Positions 7,722 through 16,842 of a stretch of 64,000 bases of DNA are shown piece by piece. Within the stretch, counting starts at the first letter, position 1. Each line of letters starts with the position of its first letter. Source of the stretch: Scardovia wiggsiae (GTDB taxonomy: Bacteria > Actinomycetota > Actinomycetes > Actinomycetales > Bifidobacteriaceae); assembly GCF_051045985.1 (NCBI RefSeq), contig NZ_CP157350.1:1-64000 (forward strand). Reading direction: 5' to 3'. The notes under the pieces are model-generated. The model ran no database searches and was not told where the DNA came from. It was given only the letters and a program-made list of their open reading frames with translations. The translations under genes and the position numbers were made by a program.

Positions 7722-10466
7722 GTGGCAGACGATAATGAGACAGACCTCGGCAGCGAAGAACCGGCAGACGGTGCGGATAATTCGCTTGAACCTGTAAGCC
7801 CTCAGGCAGGCGACGAAGATTTCGGACTGCTGAAAGGCACCCGTATCAGGGCAATGGACCTGCAGCAGGAAATGCGGGAATCATACCTTGCATATGCCCT
7901 TTCGGTAATCGTTGAACGCGCACTGCCCGATGTCCGCGACGGCATGAAGCCTGTACACCGCCGTGTGATCTACGCGATGTACGACGGGGGATACCGGCCG
8001 GACCGCGGCTATAACAAATGTTCCCGCGTTGTCGGTGATGTGATGGGTAAATACCATCCCCACGGCGATGCTGCTATCTATGACACGCTGGTACGTATGG
8101 CACAGCCGTGGTCGATGCGGTATCTGCTTGTGGACGGCCAGGGCAATTTCGGGTCTCCTGGAGATGATCCTGCAGCTGCCATGCGATATACAGAGTGCCG
8201 TATGGCACCGCTGGCTATGGAGCTTGTACGTGATATTGATAAAGATACCGTCGATTTTGTCCCCAACTACGACGGCAAGACCCAGGAACCTACAGTGCTG
8301 CCAAGCCGGTTCCCCAACCTTCTGGTGAACGGTTCGGCAGGTATTGCTGTAGGCATGGCGACGAATATCCCCCCTCATAATATGCGTGAAGTCGCGCAGG
8401 GGGTCCACTGGGCGCTGGACCATCCGAATGCCAGCCGTGAAGAGCTCCTCAACAATCTGATCGCCATTATTAAGGGGCCTGACTTCCCAACAGGAGCAAC
8501 GATCCTCGGCCACAGAGGCATTGAGCAGGCGTACCGTACCGGGCGCGGCCTGATCACTATGCGTGCCGTAGTCAATACTGAAGAGATCAACGGCCGCCTG
8601 TGTCTGGTGGTGACTGAACTCCCTTACCAGGTGAACCCTGACCGGCTGGCATCTTCAATACGGGAAGCAGTGCGTGACGGGAAGATCCAGGGTATCGCTG
8701 ATATGCGCGACGAGACTTCCGGGCGTACAGGCCAGCGTCTGGTACTCGTCCTTAAACGTGACGCTGTCCCGAAGGTAGTGCTCAACAATCTTTATAAGCA
8801 CACCCAGCTGCAGCAGACATTCGGCGCCAATATGCTTGCCCTGGTGGACGGCGTGCCGCGTACGCTCAGCCTTGACGCATTCATCCGTCACTGGGTATCG
8901 CATCAGCTTGATGTTGTGGAACGGCGCACCAGGTATCTGAAGCGTGAGGCGGAGGAGCGCGACCATATCCTCCAGGGGTATCTGAAAGCGCTGGATATGA
9001 TCGAGGAAGTCATAGCGCTTATCCGTAGGTCGCCGGATGTAGATGAGGCCCGTGCGGGCCTGATGCGGTTGCTTGATGTTGACCAGGTACAGGCGGACGC
9101 CATCCTTGCCATGCAGTTGCGCAGGCTGGCTGCACTGGAAAGGCAGAAGATCATTGATGAGCACGATGAGCTGATGCGCCGGATCGCTGACTATAATGAT
9201 ATCCTTGCCAGCCCGGAGCGCCAGCGCGCCATTGTCGGCGATGAAATGGATGAAATCGTTGACAAATACGGTGATGAGCGCCGCACACAGATACTCCCGT
9301 TCTCCGGCGAAGTCAATGTTGAGGACCTTATAGCTGAGGAGAATGTTGTTGTAACAGTAACGCATTCCGGCTATATCAAACGTACAAAAGCTGATGAATA
9401 CCGGGCTCAGCATCGGGGCGGCAAAGGGATCAAAGGGACCCGGCTGCGTGAAGATGATGTTGTGGACCATTTCTTCCTTACCAGTACCCATAACTGGCTG
9501 CTGTTCTTTACCAACCAGGGCAGGGTATACCGTATCAAGGGCTATGAGGTCCCGGAAGGTTCCCGCGATTCCAAAGGCCAGCACGTTGCTAACCTCCTGC
9601 AGCTGGGGCCTGATGAGAAAATACAGCAGGTCCTCTCTATCAGGGATTATTCCGCAGCACAGTATCTGGTCCTTGCAACCCGCAGCGGCAAAGTCAAGAA
9701 AACCCATCTCTCAGAATATGATTCTGCCCGCCAGGGAGGCCTGATCGCCGTACGTCTGCGCGAGATCGAAGGTGCTTACAGGACTGATGCCGACGGCAAG
9801 AAGGTAGCGGTCGTTGATGAACTTATCGGTGCCGCACTATGCAACAGTGATGATGAAATCATTGTTGTTTCGCGGAAAGGCATGAGCGTTAAGTTCCAGG
9901 CAGATGACCAGACCCTGCGCCCTATGGGACGCCAGACTGCAGGTGTCCAGGCGATGAAATTCCGCGGAGAGCCCGGCAATGACCTCCTGCTGAGCATGGA
10001 CGTTATCCCGGCTGATTCGGATTCAGACCTTCTTGTAGTTACCAATGAGGGTTTTGCCAAGCGTACTGCGTTAAGCGAATACCGTCTGCAGGGGCGCAAC
10101 GGTTATGGAGTTAAAGCCATCAATCTTGTGGAGGACCGGGGATCTCTTGTCGGCGCTATGGTAGTCCATGAAGATGACCAGGTGATGGCCATTATGAAAT
10201 CAGGCAAGGTCATCCGTTCGGATGTTTCGGAGATCAAACGTACCGGCAGGAATACACAGGGTGTGACCCTAGCGAAAACCGGTAAGGATGATGAGATCCT
10301 GTCTATCGCCCGGAATGCTGAAAAAGATGATGAAACTGGTGACGGACAGAATACTGAAGATTCAGTAAATAACTCTGACGCTGCGGACCGGGATGGCAGC
10401 ACCAGGAGTACAGTTGAACAAGGAATAACAACCGATAGCGCAGCGGGCACAAGCTCAGCTGAGTAG
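7722..10466 (+). CDS. gyrA: DNA gyrase subunit A
   Basis: Breakage-reunion subunit of gyrase. The catalytic Tyr lies in AAAMRYTECR. The quinolone-resistance region reads GKYHPHGDAAIYDTLVRMAQ. The C-terminal beta-pinwheel carries the GyrA-box-like HRGGKGIKG and repeated pinwheel blades such as RQTAGVQAMKF and GRNGYGVKAINL. At 914 residues it has an acidic, Thr/Ser-rich tail after about residue 865. GTG at 7722 is preceded by AAGGAAG. The gene follows gyrB after 58 bases and is followed ten bases later by the DUF3566 gene, so the three probably share transcripts. The position equivalent to E. coli Ser83 is Ala here. Confidence 0.98.
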   Translation: MADDNETDLGSEEPADGADNSLEPVSPQAGDEDFGLLKGTRIRAMDLQQEMRESYLAYALSVIVERALPDVRDGMKPVHRRVIYAMYDGGYRPDRGYNKCSRVVGDVMGKYHPHGDAAIYDTLVRMAQPWSMRYLLVDGQGNFGSPGDDPAAAMRYTECRMAPLAMELVRDIDKDTVDFVPNYDGKTQEPTVLPSRFPNLLVNGSAGIAVGMATNIPPHNMREVAQGVHWALDHPNASREELLNNLIAIIKGPDFPTGATILGHRGIEQAYRTGRGLITMRAVVNTEEINGRLCLVVTELPYQVNPDRLASSIREAVRDGKIQGIADMRDETSGRTGQRLVLVLKRDAVPKVVLNNLYKHTQLQQTFGANMLALVDGVPRTLSLDAFIRHWVSHQLDVVERRTRYLKREAEERDHILQGYLKALDMIEEVIALIRRSPDVDEARAGLMRLLDVDQVQADAILAMQLRRLAALERQKIIDEHDELMRRIADYNDILASPERQRAIVGDEMDEIVDKYGDERRTQILPFSGEVNVEDLIAEENVVVTVTHSGYIKRTKADEYRAQHRGGKGIKGTRLREDDVVDHFFLTSTHNWLLFFTNQGRVYRIKGYEVPEGSRDSKGQHVANLLQLGPDEKIQQVLSIRDYSAAQYLVLATRSGKVKKTHLSEYDSARQGGLIAVRLREIEGAYRTDADGKKVAVVDELIGAALCNSDDEIIVVSRKGMSVKFQADDQTLRPMGRQTAGVQAMKFRGEPGNDLLLSMDVIPADSDSDLLVVTNEGFAKRTALSEYRLQGRNGYGVKAINLVEDRGSLVGAMVVHEDDQVMAIMKSGKVIRSDVSEIKRTGRNTQGVTLAKTGKDDEILSIARNAEKDDETGDGQNTEDSVNNSDAADRDGSTRSTVEQGITTDSAAGTSSAE

Positions 10467-10475
10467 GAGGGTATT

Positions 10476-11075
10476 ATGACGGCAGAAACTCCGCAGCCGC
10501 AGGATCCACGGTACGACGCCCGGCAGGACGCATCTGCCCAGCAGATGGCGGATCCTAATGCCGAAACACAGTACACTACACGTGATGCCCAGGAGGTTGC
10601 GGCAAGGTCTGCTGTCCGTCCGGCAGCAAATTCCGGAGGTCACGCGAGAACTTCCCAGCAGCCGGGGGATACCAGCCGTGCCGGAAGCTCTTCCTCAGCC
10701 GGTACAGGCTCAGGTGTGCCCCGCGCCCGCCGGATGAACCTGTCAATAACCCGGGTGGATCCATGGTCTGTCACCAAAATGGCGTTCATGCTTTCTATTG
10801 CTGGAGCCATAATCCAGCTTGTTGCCGTAACCCTTATCTGGTTTATTGTAGATGCGGTAGGCCTGTTTGATGTTGTCAACGAACTTGGTACCAGGATCAG
10901 CTCTTCATTCAATCTGACAGATATCCTCAGCCTTCCACGGGTTATTGGTGCAATAACGATCCTGTCGGTATTCGAAATCGTTATTATTTGCGTGATGGCA
11001 GCAATTGGGGCACTTCTGTACAATGTTTCCAGCCGCCTTGTAGGCGGGATCCACGTAACGCTTGGTGATGATTAA
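10476..11075 (+). CDS. DUF3566 domain transmembrane protein
   Basis: Membrane protein of the DUF3566 family, characteristically encoded just after gyrA in Actinobacteria. The first 85 residues or so are Pro/Gln/Ala/Ser-rich and probably disordered. Then comes the domain proper, beginning RRMNLSITRVDPWSVTKMAFMLS, with two hydrophobic spans (about residues 103-130 and 155-185) and the terminal GGIHVTLGDD. The ATG at 10476 has AGGAGG ten bases upstream, right at the gyrA stop. The molecular function is unknown; conserved linkage to gyrA suggests co-expression, nothing more. Confidence 0.88.
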   Translation: MTAETPQPQDPRYDARQDASAQQMADPNAETQYTTRDAQEVAARSAVRPAANSGGHARTSQQPGDTSRAGSSSSAGTGSGVPRARRMNLSITRVDPWSVTKMAFMLSIAGAIIQLVAVTLIWFIVDAVGLFDVVNELGTRISSSFNLTDILSLPRVIGAITILSVFEIVIICVMAAIGALLYNVSSRLVGGIHVTLGDD

Positions 11076-11135
11076 CAGACCAGGTCCGAGTACCCGGTTA
11101 TACCAGGCTGGAAACAGCAGGTAAAGGCGGGTCCT

Positions 11136-12416
11136 ATGGAACGTGATAATCCGTCAGGCAACAGGCGTGCGTCGATTGATGATGTGGCATATGCATCCGG
11201 TGTTTCCCGGCAGACAGTCTCCCGTGTAATCAATAATTCCGGATATGTAGCTGAACAGACGCGGATGAAAGTTGAAGATGCCATCAGGCATTTGCATTAT
11301 CAGCCTTCCCAGTCTGCCCGTGCACTTGCAACACGGCATTCGCGGATGATCGCAGTCATAGCAGGCGGCATCAATTATTTTGGGCCATTATCTACGATAT
11401 CAGCACTGGAACAGACGGCCCGTGCCCGCGGATATTTTATTTCCCTGGCCAATGTTGACGAACGGGGGCTGTCAGATACTGAATTTTCCTCTATTATGCA
11501 GGGTTTCTCCCAGCTTGGTGCCGAGGCATATGTGATCGTTGCTCCGACTGATGCCATGCTCCATGCCGTTAAGCAGGTGCGGTTTGATGTCCCCTGTGTG
11601 ATCATTACCGGATCGGATGGGGATGAGGATATTGAAGGGTATCTTGAGGCAAACAGTACCGTGTATGCTGTGAGTATTGACCAATGGGATGCAGTGGGCT
11701 GTATTGCAGAAACAGTATATTCTGACTGTTTCAGGCATCAGGGGGCTAAGGATTCGGGTTCCGCAGCCGCAGGATCCATGGATAATGCGGCCTATTATCT
11801 TGCAGGACCCCTGCAGTGGCGCGATGCGTATACCCGGCGTGCAGCATGGGAAGCAGCGTGTACGGAACTCGGGATGGAGAGCACTGTTATTGACGCGGAC
11901 TCATGGGATGCCCAGGCAGGGTATTCGGCAGTAGAGGCCATACTGGGAGAAGCTTTCGGGGACAAAGGGCCTGAAAGCGGCAAGTTCCGTGAAGGCCGTA
12001 ATATCGCAGTTGTCTGTGCCAATGACCTGCTTGCCTTTGGTGCTTTACGCGCTTTAGGCGAATACCCGGGCCTGGATATAGATAACAGGGATACGGGCCG
12101 GAGGCTGGTAAAAATCGCCGGATATGATGATATGCCCGGGTCAGACAGTACATGCCCGCCGTTGAGCACAGTAAAACCGGATTTTGGGATGCTCGGATCA
12201 ACGGCTATGGAGATACTCCTTAATGCTGTTGAGGATCCCGGAAGCGCAGAAGGTCCGGAAGAAACTGCAGGGGATGTATCCAGTGGCGCAGAAGCAGGGA
12301 ATGGGATAAAGGGCTGGAAGAAAGGCCTCACAGGGAACAGGGATGCTGCTGTATTGCCTCAGCGGCACGGTGTTATCCAGGTCCCTGCACAGTTTATCCG
12401 ACGGGAAAGCCTGTAA
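11136..12416 (+). CDS. LacI family transcriptional regulator, probable arabinose-operon repressor
   Basis: An N-terminal LacI helix-turn-helix (IDDVAYASGVSRQTVSRVIN) is followed by the hinge and a periplasmic-binding-like sensor domain (IAVIAGGINYFGPLSTI, then AVVCANDLLAFGALRALGEY and IAGYDDMPGSDSTCPPLSTV). It lies 245 bases upstream of araB, whose promoter carries a perfect LacI-type palindrome, so it is inferred to repress araBDA. At 426 residues it is about 80 longer than typical LacI members. One extra stretch sits at about residues 205-215 and a Glu/Gly/Ser-rich insert at about 368-405 separates the body from the last strand (HGVIQVPAQFIRR). The effector, probably L-arabinose or a pathway intermediate, cannot be read from sequence. 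Confidence 0.9.
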   Translation: MERDNPSGNRRASIDDVAYASGVSRQTVSRVINNSGYVAEQTRMKVEDAIRHLHYQPSQSARALATRHSRMIAVIAGGINYFGPLSTISALEQTARARGYFISLANVDERGLSDTEFSSIMQGFSQLGAEAYVIVAPTDAMLHAVKQVRFDVPCVIITGSDGDEDIEGYLEANSTVYAVSIDQWDAVGCIAETVYSDCFRHQGAKDSGSAAAGSMDNAAYYLAGPLQWRDAYTRRAAWEAACTELGMESTVIDADSWDAQAGYSAVEAILGEAFGDKGPESGKFREGRNIAVVCANDLLAFGALRALGEYPGLDIDNRDTGRRLVKIAGYDDMPGSDSTCPPLSTVKPDFGMLGSTAMEILLNAVEDPGSAEGPEETAGDVSSGAEAGNGIKGWKKGLTGNRDAAVLPQRHGVIQVPAQFIRRESL

Positions 12417-12476
12417 AAGTACCTGTAAAGATAGTGGAATAGACAATACGGCGCGTGTATAGAATCCCTTTAGTGC

Positions 12477-12501
12477 TATACTTGATGTGTGAGCGCTCAC
12501 A
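12477..12501 (+). promoter_or_regulatory. Promoter -10 and LacI-type operator of the araBDA operon
   Basis: A perfect 14-bp palindrome TGTGAGCGCTCACA lies at 12488-12501, directly after a good -10 hexamer TATACT at 12477-12482, so the operator covers the likely transcription start. The central CG and GAGCGCTC core are typical LacI/GalR-family operators. It sits 160 bases upstream of the araB ATG and 72 bases after the regulator stop. No convincing -35 is visible. A long untranslated leader (about 12502-12661) follows with no gene in it. Confidence 0.75.
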
Positions 12502-12661
12502 TATAAATACGGAAAAGAAAAGCAGAAACAGAATCCATCCGTAATGTTTCCACAGACGGGAACGGTGAGACGGTTCCAAAAACAGTACTAAGGGGTACTG
12601 GACTACTGGACGGGTCCGCATTTACAGTGCTGCGGGCCGGATACGCGAAAGGTGGTGCCGC

Positions 12662-14413
12662 ATGGCTGGCACAGTAGCTGATACAGCAGCGGGAATGGCA
12701 GCTGAAACACATATGTTGCCGAATACGGGGCGTGCTGCCGAGGATGTTGCCGAAGGCAGGACTTCACTGGGGATCGAGTTTGGCTCCACGCGGATCAAAG
12801 CTGTCCTGATTAATAACAGGTATGAGACTCTTGCTTCAGGGGAGCATGGCTGGGAAAACCGTCTGGAAAACGGGCTGTGGACGTATTCACTGGATGATAT
12901 CTGGTCCGGCCTTCAGGATGCATATGCCAGCCTGGCTGATGATTTTAAAGGGAAATACGGGGCAGAGCTTACTGCTGTCGGGTCGCTCGGTTTTTCTGCA
13001 ATGATGCACGGATACCTGGCTTTTAACAAAGATGGCAAACTTCTCGTACCGTTCCGCACATGGCGCAATACCAGTACCCGCGAAGCGCACGAAAAGCTGT
13101 CGGACCTGTTCCGGTTCAATATCCCCGAACGCTGGTCTATCGCGCATCTGTACCAGGCGATACTCAACAAGGAAGAGCATGTCCCTGAGCTGGCGTATTT
13201 CACTACGCTTGCAGGATATGTCCACTGGAAACTTACCGGACGTAAAGTCCTGGGGGTTGGCGATGCATCGGGCATGTTCCCCGTAGACCCTCAGACACAT
13301 ACATGGGAAGAAGGTTTCCTTGACCGGTTCAGCAGCCTGCCGGAAGTATCGCAGCAGCCCTGGGATATCCGGGATATCCTGCCTCAGCCGCTTGCAGCAG
13401 GGGAAGATGCGGGGACACTGACTGCGGAAGGTGTACAGCTTCTTGATCCCAGCGGCAGGCTTCGCCCGGGCATCCCGATGGCGCCTCCGGAAGGCGACGC
13501 GGGGACCGGCATGGTAGCGACAAATTCAGTACGTCCCCGTACAGGCAATGTATCAGCAGGGACATCGATATTTGCTACAGTCGTCCTGGAACACAGGCTA
13601 GAACGGTTCCATCCGGAAATCGATATCGTCGCTACCCCTTCAGGGGATCTAGCGGGGATGTCGCACGCCAATAATTTTACTTCGGACCTCAACGCGTGGG
13701 TGGGTATTTTCAGCCAGTTTGCACAGGCTGCAGGTATAGTAATGGATATGGATACCGTGTATTCCACACTGTTCACTGCTGCGCTTACTGACAGGCCTTC
13801 TGGCACTTCCAGTCCGCAGCTTCCGTCCGGCATAAGTGCGGATGCCGATGCGGGCGGGCTTATCAACTACTGTTTCTATTCCGGGGAGTTTCTCGCCGGC
13901 CTGGAAGAAGGGCGGCCTGTATTTGCCCGCGGCCCGCACAGCCGCATGACTTTGGGGAATTTTATGCGGGCGCAGCTGTTCTCTGCATTCAGTCCGGTGA
14001 AAATCGGCATGGATATTATGGCGAAAGATGAGCATGTGGCTATAGATACCCTGGTCGGCCATGGCGGTATATTCACCACCCCTGTAGTCGCGCAGCGCAT
14101 ACTTGCCGCAGCATTCAACGTTCCTGTCACAGTAATGCCCACTGCTTCTGAAGGCGGTGCCTGGGGCATGGCAGTCCTTGCAGCATATCTGCTGCGCTGC
14201 GCGGGAGCCGGGAAAACGCAGGATCTTGCGGATTTCCTTGATACGGAAGTATTCGCTGCTGCCCAGCCATCCACAGAGCAGCCCCGCCCTGACGACGTTG
14301 AAGGTTTTAAGAAGTTCTTCAGGCGTTTTACCGCAGCCCTTCCTGTGGAAAAGGAAGCCGTCAGGACTATCAGTGATGACAGTGCCGATGAAAACACCGC
14401 ACAGCACCAGTGA
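12662..14413 (+). CDS. araB: Ribulokinase (FGGY-family carbohydrate kinase)
   Basis: Phosphorylates L-ribulose with ATP to L-ribulose 5-phosphate, the second step of L-arabinose use. The FGGY N-terminal ATPase fold starts at about residue 36 with LGIEFGSTRIKAVLI. The sugar-binding stretch contains FSAMMHGYLAF and TWRNTSTREA. The second domain has GNVSAGTSIFATVVLE and the C-terminal VGHGGIFTTPVVAQRILA. At 583 residues it is close to known ribulokinases. Identity is fixed mainly by context: araD and araA follow on the same strand. FGGY kinases overlap in specificity, so a xylulokinase-like activity cannot be excluded on sequence alone. GTG/ATG choice: the ATG at 12662 follows AAAGGTGGTG. Confidence 0.87.
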   Translation: MAGTVADTAAGMAAETHMLPNTGRAAEDVAEGRTSLGIEFGSTRIKAVLINNRYETLASGEHGWENRLENGLWTYSLDDIWSGLQDAYASLADDFKGKYGAELTAVGSLGFSAMMHGYLAFNKDGKLLVPFRTWRNTSTREAHEKLSDLFRFNIPERWSIAHLYQAILNKEEHVPELAYFTTLAGYVHWKLTGRKVLGVGDASGMFPVDPQTHTWEEGFLDRFSSLPEVSQQPWDIRDILPQPLAAGEDAGTLTAEGVQLLDPSGRLRPGIPMAPPEGDAGTGMVATNSVRPRTGNVSAGTSIFATVVLEHRLERFHPEIDIVATPSGDLAGMSHANNFTSDLNAWVGIFSQFAQAAGIVMDMDTVYSTLFTAALTDRPSGTSSPQLPSGISADADAGGLINYCFYSGEFLAGLEEGRPVFARGPHSRMTLGNFMRAQLFSAFSPVKIGMDIMAKDEHVAIDTLVGHGGIFTTPVVAQRILAAAFNVPVTVMPTASEGGAWGMAVLAAYLLRCAGAGKTQDLADFLDTEVFAAAQPSTEQPRPDDVEGFKKFFRRFTAALPVEKEAVRTISDDSADENTAQHQ

Positions 14414-14497
14414 AATGCGAGGAACGCCGGAAACCGGCAGCAGTGGAAACCACGATGCCGTAACTATCGGGAAAACAAACAAACAGACAGGAGCAAT

Positions 14498-15196
14498 ATG
14501 CCAACTCTCAATGATTATTCTCAGGAAACCCGCAGCGAAGTCATGCGCGTGCGGAAAGAAGTGTCAGACCTCCACCAGCAGCTGATTGCATGGAACCTTG
14601 TAGTATGGACTGCCGGGAATGTATCACAGCGCCTGCATTCCGCGGACCTCATGGTTATCAAACCTTCGGGCATAAGGTATGAAAACCTTACGCCGGAATC
14701 TATGGTGGTGTGCGATTTGGAAGGGAATGTGGTAGATGGCGCGGCAGCACCATCTTCCGACACTGCTTCCCACGCATATATCTACCGCATGATGCCGGAA
14801 GTATACGGTGTCGTCCATACCCATTCCACATATGCCACGGCCTGGGCAGCGACAGGGAAGAATATCCCCTGCGTACTCACTATGATGGGTGATGAATTTG
14901 GCGGAGAAGTCCCGGTAGGGCCATTCCGGCTTATCGGCTCTGAAGCTATCGGCGAAGGTGTGGTCGAAACACTGAAAAAATATCCGAAATCCCCCGCTGT
15001 CATCATGCAGAACCATGGCCCGTTCACTATCGGTAGGAGTGCTGAAGCAGCAGTCAAGGCTGCAGCTATGACGGAAGAAGTTGCCCATACAGTGTGGGCA
15101 GCGCAGATGATAGGGGGAGTGATCCCTATCCCGCAGGAAGATATCGACAGACTCAATGACCGTTATCAGAATGTATACGGCCAGCAAGGCAAATAG
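14498..15196 (+). CDS. araD: L-ribulose-5-phosphate 4-epimerase
   Basis: Class II aldolase-fold metalloenzyme that epimerises L-ribulose 5-phosphate to D-xylulose 5-phosphate, which feeds phosphoketolase. Visible motifs are WTAGNVSQRL (phosphate-binding loop), VVHTHSTYATAWA (two zinc ligand histidines) and VIMQNHGPFTIG (third zinc histidine). The length of 232 residues is typical. The ATG at 14498 is preceded by ACAGGAGCAAT. It lies 84 bases after araB and 20 bases before araA, within one operon. A fuculose-phosphate aldolase would share the fold, but the gene context decides for AraD. Confidence 0.94.
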   Translation: MPTLNDYSQETRSEVMRVRKEVSDLHQQLIAWNLVVWTAGNVSQRLHSADLMVIKPSGIRYENLTPESMVVCDLEGNVVDGAAAPSSDTASHAYIYRMMPEVYGVVHTHSTYATAWAATGKNIPCVLTMMGDEFGGEVPVGPFRLIGSEAIGEGVVETLKKYPKSPAVIMQNHGPFTIGRSAEAAVKAAAMTEEVAHTVWAAQMIGGVIPIPQEDIDRLNDRYQNVYGQQGK

Positions 15197-15216
15197 TTAA
15201 TAACCAAGGAGTAATT

Positions 15217-16731
15217 ATGGCAATGGAAAACCCGTTTGAGGGCAAAGAGATCTGGTTTGCAGTCGGATCGCAGGATCTGTATGGTGAAGAAGCCCTGCAG
15301 CAGGTAGCCAGGCAGTCCCATGATATTGTGGAAACGCTGGATGCCTCTCCGGATATCCCCGTGAAGCTGGTCCTGAAACCGACGCTGAAAGATTCCGATT
15401 CCATAAGGAATTTCATGATCGATACTTCATCGCACCCGGAATGTATTGGTGTGATTGCATGGATGCACACATTCAGCCCGGCAAAAATGTGGATACGCGG
15501 CCTGAACGAACTCCATAAGCCGCTGCTCCAGCTCAATACCCAGCATCACCTTGAGATCCCTTGGGATACCATGGATATGGACTTCATGAACCTTAACCAG
15601 GCTGCCCATGGCGACCGCGAATTTGGCTATATTGTCACCCGCCTTGGGATACCGCGTAAAATCGTTGCGGGACACTACACCGACCCTGATGTTGCACAGC
15701 GTATTGGCGTGTGGGCACGGGCATGTGCGGGCTGGAATGCCGCCAACACTATGAAGGTCTGCCGCTGGGGCGACAATATGCGCAATGTCGCTGTGACTGA
15801 AGGCGACAAAACGGAAGCGGAGCGTGTATTCGGGACTTCCGTCAATACCTGGCCGGTCAATGAACTGGCAGCATATGTTGATAAGGCAGGCGATGACCAG
15901 GTCAGGGCGATCATCGACGATTATAAGCGTGAATATGATGTAGCCCCTGAACTTCTTGGTTCACGGTATGATTCCCTGGTTACAGCTGCCCGGGAAGAAG
16001 CAGGCATGCGCAATATGCTTGATAATATTGGCGCAACAGCAGCCACAGATAATTTTGAAGACCTCGGGCCGCTCAGGCAGCTTCCCGGTGTCGGTGCACA
16101 GCGTCTGATGGCGGACGGTTACGGTTTCAGCGCAGAGGGAGACTGGAAAACTTCCGTACTCGTGCGCATAGGGAATGTTATGGGGTATGGCCTTGAAGGC
16201 GGCTGCTCGCTGATGGAAGATTATTCCTATAATTTCGTTTCCGGAAAAGAAAAAATACTGGGAGCCCATATGCTGGAAGTTTCGCCAACGCTGAAAACTG
16301 ACGGCAGGGCCAGCCTTGAGATACACCCGCTTGGTATTGGCGGGAAAGAAGATCCGGTGCGTCTGGTTTTTACCGCTACACCTAAGAAAGACGCCGTTGT
16401 TGTTTCCCTCGCCGATATGCGCGAGCGGTTCCGTCTTGTTATGAATGTGGTGGACGTTGTGCAGCCGGACCGGGAGCTTCCCAAGCTTCCTACCGCACGT
16501 GCATTGTGGGAGCCTAAACCGTCGCTGAAAACATCTGTCCAGTGCTGGCTTCTTGCGGGTGCCGCCCACCATACATGCATGACTACCGCTGCCGGCCGTG
16601 AGGCCTGGGAAGATTTTGCACGCATAGCCGGTGTAGAGCTTGCTGTTATTGATGAGGATACATCCGCTGCTGGCTTCGAGAAAGGGCTTCAGCTCAGCGA
16701 TGTGTATTATCGGCTTAACGGGCATTTCTAA
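15217..16731 (+). CDS. araA: L-arabinose isomerase
   Basis: Converts L-arabinose to L-ribulose, the first step of the pathway encoded by this operon. The 504-residue length matches the family (about 500). Diagnostic stretches are FAVGSQDLYGEEAL near the N-terminus, VIAWMHTFSPAKMWIRGL, the manganese-site region GLEGGCSLMEDYSYNF with HMLEVSPTL, and WLLAGAAHHTCMTT near the C-terminus. AAGGAG lies just before the ATG at 15217. It is the last gene of the ara operon and is followed by a strong terminator. No arabinose transporter gene is seen beside it. Confidence 0.97.
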   Translation: MAMENPFEGKEIWFAVGSQDLYGEEALQQVARQSHDIVETLDASPDIPVKLVLKPTLKDSDSIRNFMIDTSSHPECIGVIAWMHTFSPAKMWIRGLNELHKPLLQLNTQHHLEIPWDTMDMDFMNLNQAAHGDREFGYIVTRLGIPRKIVAGHYTDPDVAQRIGVWARACAGWNAANTMKVCRWGDNMRNVAVTEGDKTEAERVFGTSVNTWPVNELAAYVDKAGDDQVRAIIDDYKREYDVAPELLGSRYDSLVTAAREEAGMRNMLDNIGATAATDNFEDLGPLRQLPGVGAQRLMADGYGFSAEGDWKTSVLVRIGNVMGYGLEGGCSLMEDYSYNFVSGKEKILGAHMLEVSPTLKTDGRASLEIHPLGIGGKEDPVRLVFTATPKKDAVVVSLADMRERFRLVMNVVDVVQPDRELPKLPTARALWEPKPSLKTSVQCWLLAGAAHHTCMTTAAGREAWEDFARIAGVELAVIDEDTSAAGFEKGLQLSDVYYRLNGHF

Positions 16732-16792
16732 GGGGTATCCTCAGGGCATCCCTGCAGCCTGAAATACTCTTCTGCCCTTTCTATCCTTTCTG

Positions 16793-16827
16793 CCCTGCTG
16801 CCTGCGGCCTGAAGGCAGCAGGGTTTT
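16793..16827 (+). terminator. Rho-independent terminator of the araBDA operon
   Basis: Perfect 11-bp stem CCCTGCTGCCT (16793-16803) / AGGCAGCAGGG (16813-16823) with a nine-base loop, followed by TTTT at 16824-16827. It lies 60 bases after the araA stop. It is also the last clearly host-derived sequence before the AT-rich element begins. Confidence 0.9.
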
Positions 16828-16842
16828 ATTGTATTTCCTCGG

